A stretch of 58,309 bases of DNA from the NCBI RefSeq assembly GCF_900112285.1, contig NZ_FOKZ01000024.1:1-58309 (forward strand), in the 5' to 3' direction. This document shows positions 42,677-50,704 of the stretch, piece after piece. This DNA is from Polaromonas sp. OV174 (GTDB lineage Bacteria > Pseudomonadota > Gammaproteobacteria > Burkholderiales > Burkholderiaceae_C). The notes under the pieces are model-generated. The model had not been told where the DNA came from and did no database searches. It worked only from the letters and a program-made list of their open reading frames with translations. How positions within the stretch are numbered: position 1 is the first letter of the stretch; each line of letters starts with the position of its first letter. The translations under genes were made by a program, and so were the position numbers.

Positions 42677-44119
42677 TCAAACTCGCGCGGTCCGTTGCAA
42701 CACCGTTTTGGTGGAGGTGTAAGCCTCCAGGCTTTGCGGTCCACCTTCGCGTCCGATACCGCTTTCCTTGACGCCGCCAAAAGGCGTGTCGGTGCCGGGC
42801 ATGCCGAAGTGGTTGATCGACAGGGTGCCGCACTCCAGCTCACGCGTCAGACGCTCCGCCTCTTCCAGCGAATTGGTGAAGGCATAGGCGGAAAGGCCTA
42901 CGGACAGGCTGTTGGCGAGCGCGATGGCTTGGTCCAGGTCGTCGACAGCAACGCACAGCGCCAGCGGGCCAAAGGGTTCGGTGGACATGGCCTTGGCCTG
43001 GGCCGGCACGTCGGCGAGCACGGTCGGTGCGTAAAAGAAGCCACGTTCGCCCACGCGCTTGCCACCGGCAGCGAGGCGTGCGCCACAGGCCACGGCATCC
43101 TGCACCAGGGCGTCGATGGCTTGGAGGCGCCGGTCATTGATCAGCGGTCCCATTTGAACGCCGGACTCGAAACCATCGCCCACGCGCAGATCGCTCGCGA
43201 CCCGTGCAAATGCATCGACGAAAGCGGCGTAGGACTTGCGGTGAATGATGAAGCGCGTTGGCGAAGCGCAGACCTGCCCGGCCAGGCGCATTTTTGCGCT
43301 GCCGGCGAGCCGGCCCAGCGCCGCCGCATCCACGTCGGCGCCGATCAGCACCGGTGCATGACCGCCCAGCTCCATCAGCACGGGCTTCATGACGGCAGCG
43401 GCCAGCTGGGTGAGGTGCTTGCCGACAGCCACCGAGCCGGTGAAAGTCACCATGCGGATGACCGGCGAGGCGATCAGCGTCGAGGAAATCAAGGCGGGAT
43501 TGCCGAAAACGAGATTCAGCACGCCGGGCGGCAGGCCGGCATCGATGAAGCATTGCACGATGGCGCAGGCCGTGCCCGGGGTTTCCTCGGCGGCCTTGAT
43601 GATCACCGAGCAGCCCGCGGCGAGCGCGCCGCTGATCTTGCGCGCCGGAGAGCCCAGAGGCACATTCCAGGGGGTGAAGGCAGCGACTGGCCCGATGGGG
43701 AACTTCAGAATCATCTGCTGCATTTGCGGCCCGGCCGGAACCATGCTGCCGTACAGGCGCTGCGCCTCCGCCGCATCCCATTCAATGAAGGCCGTGGCAC
43801 GCGCCACTTCATTGCGTGCGTCGGCGATGGGCTTGCCCTGCTCCAGGGTGATGATTTGTGCGATAGCCTCGGCACGCTCGCGCACCAGTGCGCAAGCCCG
43901 CAGCATCACCTGGGCCCGCTTCAGCGGCGGTGTGTCGCGCCAGACGCGAAATCCCCGTTCCGCAGCGGACAGCGCGAGCGCGAGATCCTCGGACGTCGCG
44001 CCCGGTACGCTACCAAGGGCAATCTCGTTGCTCGGATTGACGACCTCGGTACAGGCGGGGCGGTCGTAGATCCATTGGCCGTCGATATGCAGCCCGATAC
44101 GAGGATAGGTCAAGTCCAT
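42677..44119 (-). CDS. NAD(P)-dependent aldehyde dehydrogenase
   Basis: 480 residues from ATG 44119 (GAAAGAAAG upstream). Features are FTPWNVPLGSPARKISGALA, FTGSVAVGKHL, general base E250 in MELGGHAP and nucleophile C284 in LAGQVCASPTR, with EPFGPLALCV and the C-terminal TPFGGVKESGIGREGG. It resembles succinate-semialdehyde or vanillin-type dehydrogenases; substrate not determined. It lies 193 bp upstream of the P450 operon on the same strand and may be transcribed with it. An unrelated aldehyde dehydrogenase is at 7535-8968. Confidence 0.92.
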   Translation of the reverse strand: MDLTYPRIGLHIDGQWIYDRPACTEVVNPSNEIALGSVPGATSEDLALALSAAERGFRVWRDTPPLKRAQVMLRACALVRERAEAIAQIITLEQGKPIADARNEVARATAFIEWDAAEAQRLYGSMVPAGPQMQQMILKFPIGPVAAFTPWNVPLGSPARKISGALAAGCSVIIKAAEETPGTACAIVQCFIDAGLPPGVLNLVFGNPALISSTLIASPVIRMVTFTGSVAVGKHLTQLAAAVMKPVLMELGGHAPVLIGADVDAAALGRLAGSAKMRLAGQVCASPTRFIIHRKSYAAFVDAFARVASDLRVGDGFESGVQMGPLINDRRLQAIDALVQDAVACGARLAAGGKRVGERGFFYAPTVLADVPAQAKAMSTEPFGPLALCVAVDDLDQAIALANSLSVGLSAYAFTNSLEEAERLTRELECGTLSINHFGMPGTDTPFGGVKESGIGREGGPQSLEAYTSTKTVLQRTARV

Positions 44120-44289
44120 GATGCTTTCTTTCGCAGTTGTGGAGGCTAGTATTGCTACCGCCTGCAAGCATTGCAAGGATCTAGATTGAGCGATTGTCTG
44201 GTTTGTTTCGGTTTGGCGCCACTCTCGGAAGCTGCTGCGCGAATTCCTGATTGGCGATGAATGAAGGAAGCCAAGATGCGACGGTCTGC

Positions 44290-44760
44290 CTCAATGTCAG
44301 CCATAAGTACTACTTCCAGAGGCGTGGTTTTCGGTCTGGCCTTCACCGTCTGTGCTGACGCTGGCGCGGCAAAAGACTCCCGGTGCTGGACTGCACCCCT
44401 GGGGGTAGATAGTGTGGCCGGTGAAATTTGGCATGACCTTGTCGGTCATCATCTGGGCAAGGCGCACGCCCAACACCTTGTAGCAGCGCAAGGCAGCCAG
44501 CAGGACAGCGCAGGCGCTGGTGGTTTCTCATCGGCCAGCAGCAGGCCAAAGCCTAGCTGCGAGTAGTCATCAATGGCCCCATGCAGGGTCTGTAATCCCG
44601 CCTTAGGCGTGTTCTGGATCAGGTCGCCCGGCTGTCAACGCGGTGCGGGTTCTTGGTTTTTGTGTGCAGCAGCTCACCGGAACTGGCTCGCTTCAATAGC
44701 CATTTGGTAGCCGTGCGGGGCACAAGCCAGCAGCTGCAGCCGCTGACTTGTGCCCCATCC
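44290..44760 (-). pseudogene. Decayed IS481-like transposase
   Basis: Read leftwards, a DDE integrase-type core is visible: LVPRTATKWLLKRASSGELL near 44740, LQTLHGAIDDYSQLGFGLLL and ADEK near 44560, then in another frame CAVLLAALRCYKVLGVRLAQ and MMTDKVMPN. The IDDYS and MTD stretches match the catalytic regions of IS481-type transposases. Frameshifts and a missing third of the protein show it is dead. No terminal inverted repeats were found by eye. The surrounding 44120-44289 and 44761-44925 hold no gene that I can support. Confidence 0.6.
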
Positions 44761-44925
44761 GATCAATTTATCGAGCCAAATGGGCTCGACCTTTGGACGT
44801 CAAGGCGTCATGGAGGCATTCTTGTGGATGCTCATCCGGGGTGTCCTGAAGGGGTTTGGGAGGGGTCAGAAGCTCCATCCTCCTTCACCTCGGGTGAACA
44901 AGCCCCTGGGCAACTACACCTGGCT

Positions 44926-45951
44926 CTAGATCATGCCTTGCTCTTTCAGCATCGCCCCCATGCGTTTGTACTCGCTCGTGGCGAACGCCTGGAACTCAGC
45001 GGGCCCTTTCATCGACGAGACGATGTTGGCGGCTTGAGTGAATTGCGCCTTAACGTCGTCGCGGGCGAGGATCTTCATCAGCGCGGCATTGACCTTGTTG
45101 ATGATGTCCGGGGGCGTCTTCGCGGGCGCAAATAGGCCGAGCCAGTTGTAGGCGACCAAGGCCGGATAGCTCTCGGTGGCCGCGGGAACGTTCGGCAACG
45201 ATGCAAGACGCTTGTCCGAGGTGACCGCCACGAGCTTGAGCTTCCCACTCTGATGGAAGGGGAGACACGGGCCCAGGTCCGACGCCACGCCATCGAGCTG
45301 GCCTCCAATCGCATCGGTGATGGCGGGCCCCATGCCTTTGTAAGGGATGCTGTCGAAATTGCCGCCTGTGACCTTGGCCAGCTGTTTGATCAACAAATCG
45401 AAGGAGCCCCCGGAGCCGGACTGGCCGAGCGTGACCGGGCGCGTGCGGGACAGCGCGACCAGATCCTTCAGGTTGTCGATCTTCAAGGCCGGATTGATCG
45501 CGATGGCCAAGGGGTTCTTCGCGACCATGTTGATGCCCACGATATCCCTGAGGGTATTGTAGGAATCCCCAGGCATTGTCTGCGGCCCGATGAGGACGCT
45601 GGTTGGCGTGGCGATCAGCAGGGTATAGCCATCCGCTGGCGCCTTGGCGACGAACTTCGCACCGATGACGCCCGTGGCACCTGGCTTGTTGTCGACGATG
45701 ATCGGCACGCCCAGTACTTCCGAAAGCGGCCGCATCAGGACCCGGGCACCGAAGTCGACAGACCCACCGGGCGGGGCGCCGACGATGAGGCCGATCGGGC
45801 GGCTTGGGTAGGTGTCGGCGAATGCCGCGAAGGGAGCAAGGCCAAGGAGCGACCCCAAGGCAAGGAGGTCACGACGGGACATTCCCGCAGGCGCAAGGGT
45901 TGAAGTTTGAGCTGTGCTTGCGTCACAGTCGGTCGTCATTCGATCAGACAT
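44926..45951 (-). CDS. Bug/TctC-family periplasmic solute-binding receptor, Tat-like signal
   Basis: 341 residues from ATG 45951, which has GGAG 5 nt upstream. The N-terminus holds a twin-arginine-like signal (SRRDLLALGSLLGLAPFAAF). The receptor domain opens YPSRPIGLIVGAPPGGSVDF, with DNKPGATGVIGAKFV and IPYKGMGPAITDAIGGQLD. It is the fourth Bug protein in the window and is about 90 bp downstream of an SDR gene on the same strand, which may form a small operon with it. Confidence 0.89.
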   Translation of the reverse strand: MSDRMTTDCDASTAQTSTLAPAGMSRRDLLALGSLLGLAPFAAFADTYPSRPIGLIVGAPPGGSVDFGARVLMRPLSEVLGVPIIVDNKPGATGVIGAKFVAKAPADGYTLLIATPTSVLIGPQTMPGDSYNTLRDIVGINMVAKNPLAIAINPALKIDNLKDLVALSRTRPVTLGQSGSGGSFDLLIKQLAKVTGGNFDSIPYKGMGPAITDAIGGQLDGVASDLGPCLPFHQSGKLKLVAVTSDKRLASLPNVPAATESYPALVAYNWLGLFAPAKTPPDIINKVNAALMKILARDDVKAQFTQAANIVSSMKGPAEFQAFATSEYKRMGAMLKEQGMI

Positions 45952-46041
45952 GGAGTCTCCAAAAATATCGCCGTATATCATGCGCCGCAGGGCCGCTAGC
46001 GACACGGCGAAAGTCGTAGCACATTACTTTTTCGCTTACCT

Positions 46042-46800
46042 TCAGTTCATGGTCATGCCGCCATCGACGACTATGTTTTGACCGGTCAACATGCCGGCAT
46101 CCGGCCCCGCCAGGTACAGCACCGCGCCAGCGATATCGTCCGGCGAAATGTCGCGCTGCACCAGGCGCTGCAGGCGGATGTCCGCGCTCTGCTTTTCACG
46201 CGCCGCGCCACCCGCCAGGACGCCATCGCTTTGCGTAAAGCCCGGCGACACGGTGTTGACACGCACGCCGAACGGACCGAGTTCGCGCGCCAGGGTGCGC
46301 GTCATCGCGGCCACCGCCGCCTTGCTGGCCACGTAATGCAGGAAACCGGCAGTGCCTTTGGACACGACCGCAGAGGCGATATTGACGATGTTGCCGTTGC
46401 CCGCCGGTTTCATGTAGCGCGACGCGGCGCGACAGCAGAACCACACGCCTTCGACGTTGACGTTGAAAACCTGCTTCCATTCCTCGGGATCGATGTCCTC
46501 GAACGGCCTTTTGGTGAGCGAGGTGTAGATGCCCGCGTTATTGACCAGGACCGACACGCCGCCGCATTGTTCGGCCGCAAATGCCATCATGGCATCGACC
46601 TGCTCGGCATTGCCCACGTTCACATCGAAACCCAGCGCACCGTGGCCCAGCTTCTTCGCCGCGGCTTCGGAACCACGCAGATCGGCAATCACCACACGCT
46701 GGCCCAGGGCCGCAAAACGCTCGGCAATCGCGTAGCCGATGCCTTGCGCTGCACCTGTTACCACCACCGCGCCCTTGCTGTCTGTTTTTACATTGTTCAT
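46042..46800 (-). CDS. Short-chain dehydrogenase/reductase (SDR)
   Basis: 252 residues. The cofactor motif is VVTGAAQGIGYAIAERF, followed by NNAGIYTS, the catalytic YVASK and RVNTVSPGFTQSD, with DGGMTMN at the end. A typical classical SDR using NAD(P). It is first in a leftward unit with the Bug receptor and is divergent from the Crp/Fnr regulator, with about 310 bp between. Confidence 0.92.
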   Translation of the reverse strand: MNNVKTDSKGAVVVTGAAQGIGYAIAERFAALGQRVVIADLRGSEAAAKKLGHGALGFDVNVGNAEQVDAMMAFAAEQCGGVSVLVNNAGIYTSLTKRPFEDIDPEEWKQVFNVNVEGVWFCCRAASRYMKPAGNGNIVNIASAVVSKGTAGFLHYVASKAAVAAMTRTLARELGPFGVRVNTVSPGFTQSDGVLAGGAAREKQSADIRLQRLVQRDISPDDIAGAVLYLAGPDAGMLTGQNIVVDGGMTMN

Positions 46801-47110
46801 CGGTTCATTCCTTTTCTACTTTCGTAGACTTCCCCGCGCCCCAATGGCTCAGGCTGGAAAACGACTGTAGCGCCCGGTGAAATCGAAGTAAATTGCAAAT
46901 ATTGCATTAGTAGTGTCCGCTTAAAAATTGAACAAAATCAATGGCTTATCAAGGCGTGGTGATAGGGGTTTGGTAGATCTCGGGGCCATCGCAAGCCTGC
47001 GTGGCCGGAGGGGAGAAAGCCACCGCTTTGCCGCTGTGTTAAAAAGTAAAAATCCTCCTCGCGTCGGGGTGGGCTGCTTTTGAATCGCACCGGCGAGGAG
47101 GCCGGGCCCA
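46801..47110. promoter_or_regulatory. Divergent SDR / Crp-Fnr promoter with a TGCAA-ATA-TTGCA palindrome
   Basis: The only marked symmetry in this 310-bp spacer is TGCAA-ATA-TTGCA at 46894-46906, in an AT-rich stretch about 95 bp upstream of the SDR start. It is a candidate site for the adjacent Crp/Fnr protein, whose relatives bind such dyads. No gene or other repeat is seen. Confidence 0.5.
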
Positions 47111-47800
47111 ATGAATGACACCCTGGTACGGCTGGCGATCACACAGTCCGAACTTTTTTCCGACTGGCCCGACGAAGCGATCGCCCGTCTCATCGCCCAC
47201 GCCGAGGTGCTGGTGGTCGAGCCCGGCACCTGCGTCCATCACACCGCGGACCCGGCCAAGTACCTGACCATCCTGGTTGCGGGCTCTATGTATCTAACCC
47301 GGGAAATGTCCTCCGGGCGCACTTTCACGGCGGGGCTCCATCTGGCAGGTGAATTCCACGGGCTGGGGCCAGTTCTTTCCCATGTTCCGCATTTTTTCAA
47401 CGCGACCTGCAAGGAAAAAACCGTGCTGGTCCGAATCCCCGCCGAACTCCTGCGCGAGATGATCGCCAGCAACGGGCGCTTGTCGTTCTCCCTCTTCGCC
47501 GCGCAGGAAAAGCGCCATTTTCGGGCCTTGAGGCTCCATGCCAGCGCCGCCGTCGAGACGATACAGGCCAGGGTGGCGGGCCTGCTGAAATCCATCGACG
47601 CCCGCAGCGTGAGTGGGCGCAGCGGCTCCGCGGTCAATCTGTCGCAAGATGAAATCGCCACCATGCTGGGCACGCGAAGGCAGGTCGTTAACCGGGCGCT
47701 GAAGGACATGGCGGAGGAAGGTGTGATCCGGGTCGAGTACGGCCGGATTTCTATCCTCGACAACGACAAGCTGGCTCAGATGGCGCCGGACTCGAACTAG
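47111..47800 (+). CDS. Crp/Fnr-family transcriptional regulator
   Basis: 229 residues: an N-terminal cyclic-nucleotide-binding-like beta roll (HAEVLVVEPGTCVHHTADPA, LTILVAGSMYLTREMSSGRT) and a C-terminal Crp-type winged helix (NLSQDEIATMLGTRRQVVNR, ALKDMAEEGVIRVEYGRI). No Fnr iron-sulfur cysteine cluster is at the N-terminus, and the cyclic-AMP phosphate-binding arginine motif is not obvious, so the signal is unknown. It lies between the SDR and reductase genes and may control part of the block. Confidence 0.9.
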   Translation: MNDTLVRLAITQSELFSDWPDEAIARLIAHAEVLVVEPGTCVHHTADPAKYLTILVAGSMYLTREMSSGRTFTAGLHLAGEFHGLGPVLSHVPHFFNATCKEKTVLVRIPAELLREMIASNGRLSFSLFAAQEKRHFRALRLHASAAVETIQARVAGLLKSIDARSVSGRSGSAVNLSQDEIATMLGTRRQVVNRALKDMAEEGVIRVEYGRISILDNDKLAQMAPDSN

Positions 47801-47819
47801 CCTCGTTCATATCGCCCGT

Positions 47820-48803
47820 TTACAGGTCCAGCGTCAGTTCCGGCGATTTCGCGCGGGAGCAGCAGATCATCATCGTCTCCCCCGAGTTTTTCTCGGCATC
47901 GGACAGGACCAGGTCGCGGTGATCCGGAACGCCGTCCAGGACGTTGGTCACGCAGGCCCCGCAGATGCCGCTCATGCAGGAGTAGGAAACATCCACGCCG
48001 GCCTTCAGGACCGCGTCGAGGATAGACATGTCGGCACTGATAGGAATCGTTTTGCCGGTCCTCGTCAGCTTCACGGTAAATTCCTGGTCCGTGACGCCCG
48101 CCGGCTGCGCCGCCGCCGGCTGCGCCGCCGCCGGCGCGGCAAAATACTCGCGATGCACCAGGGCAGGGTCCCGCTGCGCGCAGGCGGATTCAAATGCTTC
48201 CAGCATACGGATGGGGCCGCAGCAGTACACATGCGCATCGGGCGGGGCAGCGGCGACGATGGCCCCAAGGTCCAGCCGCTTGCAGCTCATCCCGCCGTCG
48301 TAGTTCATGTGCACCCGGCCCCCCGCCTGCGACGCCAGCACGGCGATCGTGTCGACAAACGCCGTGCCTTCGGGCGTTCGCGTTGAATAGTGCAAGGTCC
48401 ACGGCGCCCCGATCTGCGACAGGCGCTGGACCATGTTCCACAGCGGGGTGATGCCGATGCCGCCGGCGATGAACACCGAATGCGAAGCCGCTTCGTTCAG
48501 CGGAAAACTGTCACGCGGCTCAGAGATGGACAACACCTGCCCGACCCGCAGCTGCTCGTGCATGTAGTTGGAGCCGCCTCTGCCGGATTCGTCGCGGTTT
48601 ACCGCAATCGCATAGCGATGGCGTTCACCCGGTGCATTGACCAGTGAGTAGCTGCGCACCAGCCCGTTGGGAAGGTGCACGTCGATGTGGGATCCCGCCG
48701 GAGCGGTGGGCCACCGATGTTCACCTACCGGCCTGAAATCGAAGCCGAGGATTCCGGAGGCGAGCCATTCGATCGAATGCAGCCTTGCTTGAAGTGTGTT
48801 CAT
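47820..48803 (-). CDS. Oxygenase reductase, phthalate-dioxygenase-reductase/VanB type
   Basis: 327 residues from ATG 48803 (the open frame continues 59 codons upstream over the promoter). Flavin-binding RSYSL is at 50-54, the NAD site has GGIGITP (114-120) and CGP (195-197), and the C-terminal plant-type [2Fe-2S] domain has C276, C281, C284 and C314/C315. An Ala-Gln-Pro linker (about 223-236) from a 12-bp tandem repeat joins NAD and ferredoxin domains. It is the expected electron donor of the Rieske oxygenase at 35348, though the genes are 11 kb apart. Confidence 0.92.
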   Translation of the reverse strand: MNTLQARLHSIEWLASGILGFDFRPVGEHRWPTAPAGSHIDVHLPNGLVRSYSLVNAPGERHRYAIAVNRDESGRGGSNYMHEQLRVGQVLSISEPRDSFPLNEAASHSVFIAGGIGITPLWNMVQRLSQIGAPWTLHYSTRTPEGTAFVDTIAVLASQAGGRVHMNYDGGMSCKRLDLGAIVAAAPPDAHVYCCGPIRMLEAFESACAQRDPALVHREYFAAPAAAQPAAAQPAGVTDQEFTVKLTRTGKTIPISADMSILDAVLKAGVDVSYSCMSGICGACVTNVLDGVPDHRDLVLSDAEKNSGETMMICCSRAKSPELTLDL

Positions 48804-48852
48804 GAGTAGCATTCTTGGCGACGCGAAGTCGTTAGTCCAACCCAGACAGGGC

Positions 48853-48939
48853 GCAACCGTTTCCAAAGTTGCAATTGGCCGATCGAGCCTGCACGGCGTC
48901 CTCCGAGCCCCAAACGCCAAAGGCAACAAACAGAACAAT
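48853..48939. promoter_or_regulatory. Reductase upstream region with inverted repeat and FAH-type motif
   Basis: GCAAC (48853-48857) and GTTGC (48868-48872) form an inverted repeat 10 nt apart upstream of the leftward reductase gene. GCAACAAA-N3-AACAAT at 48923-48939 repeats the motif of the porin/FAH promoter at the same distance (79 bp) from the following ATG at 49018. Confidence 0.5.
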
Positions 48940-49017
48940 GTCCTCACTTCGCCGCTTGCTGTAAGCCCGTGCGCAGCCAATACTGCGTCACAGCCGATTC
49001 ACTTCACGAGGATCAAC

Positions 49018-49050
49018 ATGACGAACACCGCTTTCAATCTGGGCCGCTAG
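49018..49050 (+). pseudogene. Duplicated first ten codons of the FAH-family gene
   Basis: Encodes MTNTAFNLGR and a stop, against MTNANFNLGRY of the intact FAH gene at 33416. Homology includes the ribosome-binding site (GAGGATCAAC against GAGGATCCAC) and ends at GGCCGCTA, where the intact gene continues. The hemerythrin gene begins 15 nt after the stop, so the fragment may now act as a translated leader coupling its expression. Confidence 0.7.
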
Positions 49051-49064
49051 GGGATCTCGTCGAC

Positions 49065-49511
49065 ATGAATATCCAATCATTTCAGCCGATGAATCTGGGC
49101 GATGCCCATCTGGACCGGGAGCACGCAGAGCTGTTCCGTCTGGTGGGTGCGCTGTTCGATGCCTCCAGCAGCGAGGCGGTTGCGGCCCTGGACAGCTTGC
49201 GCACCGAGATGCGGGAGCATTTTGGCCGCGAGGATGCGGATCTGCGCCGCCTGGGCGGCAACAACGCCGAGTGCCATCTGGACGAGCATGCCGCAGTCCT
49301 CAAGTCCCTGGACGAAGTGCATCTCATCCTCGGCGAAACGGCGACGACACCGGCGACCGCGCAGCGACTGGTCTCCAGTCTTTCGCTCGAACTCCTGCAC
49401 TGGCTGCCGGAGCATGTGAGTGAAATGGACGCGAACCTGGCGGCGGTTCGCAGCAAGGCCCGATTTGGCGGCGTTCCTATGACGTTGCTGCGGCGCAAGC
49501 CGGGCGCCTAG
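49065..49511 (+). CDS. Hemerythrin-domain protein (bacteriohemerythrin-like)
   Basis: 148 residues from ATG 49065. The diiron motif pattern is seen in DAHLDREHAELFRLVGALF (H-x3-H-like start), REHFGREDADLRRL, CHLDEHAAVLKSLDEVH (H-x3-E/H) and LLHWLPEHVSEMDANLA (H-x4-D). Such proteins bind O2 with a histidine-rich diiron site and buffer or sense oxygen, fitting neighbours that are oxygenases. The ribosome-binding site is weak, and the upstream ten-codon leader may couple translation. Confidence 0.85.
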   Translation: MNIQSFQPMNLGDAHLDREHAELFRLVGALFDASSSEAVAALDSLRTEMREHFGREDADLRRLGGNNAECHLDEHAAVLKSLDEVHLILGETATTPATAQRLVSSLSLELLHWLPEHVSEMDANLAAVRSKARFGGVPMTLLRRKPGA

Positions 49512-49570
49512 CGCCCCACCACCGACCAGCCCGCCTTGGGCATGGCCTTGTCGTTTTCGTATTCCGACAT
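49509..49570 (-). pseudogene. Remnant: 3' end of a zinc-ribbon protein gene
   Basis: Read leftwards it gives YENDKAMPKAGWSVVGR and a stop, matching YENDKANLKAGWSVVGRR of the intact gene at 51429-51683. The remnant shares its final bases with the hemerythrin stop codon. It shows that the right edge of the catalytic block was joined to a copy of a backbone gene. Confidence 0.7.
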
Positions 49571-49572
49571 AG

Positions 49573-50073
49573 CTAAAGAAGCTTGTACATGCGCGCATTG
49601 CGCAGCACCACGCCCCGCCTTTCGACCTGCTGGCGCGCCTCCAGCACAAAACCATGGCGGCTGAAAAACGGCTCGGCCCTCAGGCTGACATCGGCAAACA
49701 GCCGCGTGATGCCGCCACGCGCCGCTGCCTGGTGGATGTGCGCCATCAGTGCCGCACCGACGCCACGCCCGGCATGGGTCGCGGCCACAAAGAAGTGGTC
49801 GATATAGCCCGAGGCCTGCAGGTCGGCGTAGCCGACCACCTCGCCATCGATCTCGGCGACAAAGGGCTGGTTGGCGCGCATGCGTTCGCCCCACGGCGCG
49901 GCGTCGTAGTCCAGCGGCGCCCAGGCGTTGAGCTGCTCGGGGCTGTAGTCCCGGCCCGCCAGGCCGTGAATCGAGGCATGAAAGACGGCCCGCAGCGCCG
50001 CCTCATCGCCAGCGCGAAAGTTTCGGATGCGCAAGCCGGCCGTGCCAGCAGAGGTCGATGGATGGGGCGTCAT
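49573..50073 (-). CDS. GNAT-family N-acetyltransferase
   Basis: 166 residues. The acetyl-CoA-binding motif A is FFVAATHAGRGVGAALMAHI (Q/R-x2-G-x-G/A), with RIRNFRAGDEAALRAVFHAS at the start and RLFADVSLRAEPFFSRHGF in motif B. Acceptor unknown. Its end overlaps the DUF1439 gene start region by 4 bp. Truncated copies of its 3' end occur at 32034-32107 and 56386-56463. Confidence 0.9.
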   Translation of the reverse strand: MTPHPSTSAGTAGLRIRNFRAGDEAALRAVFHASIHGLAGRDYSPEQLNAWAPLDYDAAPWGERMRANQPFVAEIDGEVVGYADLQASGYIDHFFVAATHAGRGVGAALMAHIHQAAARGGITRLFADVSLRAEPFFSRHGFVLEARQQVERRGVVLRNARMYKLL

Positions 50074-50645
50074 GGCGCTTTGTTGACGAAGTCAATCACC
50101 AGCCCCTTGTCGGTGACCGTGATGCTGCCCGGCTGCAGGCCCATGGCGTCGGGCAGTGCCAGGTCTTGCGGCCGCAGCTGGTGCAGCACGACTTCCTGCA
50201 AGGCCTGCTCGGCCAGCGCCGGCCCGTAGGCCTTGAGCAACTCGCTGGGGCCGGGCGCCAGGTCGGGAAAATTCAGGGCCTTCACCCGCAGCTGGTAGGC
50301 GCGCACGGTCTGGTCGCTGGCCTCGTAGCGCAGCGCGAAATCCACATCGAAGCTGCCGCTATAGCTGCGCCGCAGCGCCGGCCCGGCGGCTTGCACCGCC
50401 ATCTCGGCAGCCAGCCGGTTCAGCTCGGGCAGCAGGCGCAGACGCGGCGCCTGCAGGGTCAAATCCAGCAGCTTGCCGACCGGGTAGCGCAGCGGAAAGC
50501 GCCGCGCCACGGCCTGCTGCAGCTGCTCGGCCGACACGCTGAAGCTGGGCTGGCCGTGCGCGGCGGGCAGGGCTGACAAGCCGGCACCGGCCAGCGCCAG
50601 CCGGCAGCTCAGGGTCAACAAGCGTCTACGCTTCATCCGTTTCAT
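50070..50645 (-). CDS. DUF1439-family exported protein
   Basis: 191 residues with a twin-basic N-terminus and signal peptide (LLTLSCRLALAGAGLSALPA, cleavage near AHG). The mature part has FSVSAEQLQQAVARRFPLRY and VDFALRYEASDQTVRAYQLR, as in DUF1439 periplasmic proteins of unknown role. It is translationally coupled to the GNAT gene (4-bp overlap). Confidence 0.8.
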   Translation of the reverse strand: MKRMKRRRLLTLSCRLALAGAGLSALPAAHGQPSFSVSAEQLQQAVARRFPLRYPVGKLLDLTLQAPRLRLLPELNRLAAEMAVQAAGPALRRSYSGSFDVDFALRYEASDQTVRAYQLRVKALNFPDLAPGPSELLKAYGPALAEQALQEVVLHQLRPQDLALPDAMGLQPGSITVTDKGLVIDFVNKAP

Positions 50646-50704
50646 TCCTGTGTTGGGTGGCAGCCGTGCATTGTGCGCCAGCCGTGTATAGCTAAGATCA
50701 AGCC

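Noticed and set aside
42431..44149. 572-codon open frame on the + strand
   Set aside because: Antisense to the aldehyde dehydrogenase, low-complexity His/Gly/Arg protein, no start site; a GC-rich shadow.
32137..49511. Prophage or integrative element
   Set aside because: No integrase, phage structural or conjugation genes; only gene-end duplications and one IS remnant support insertion.
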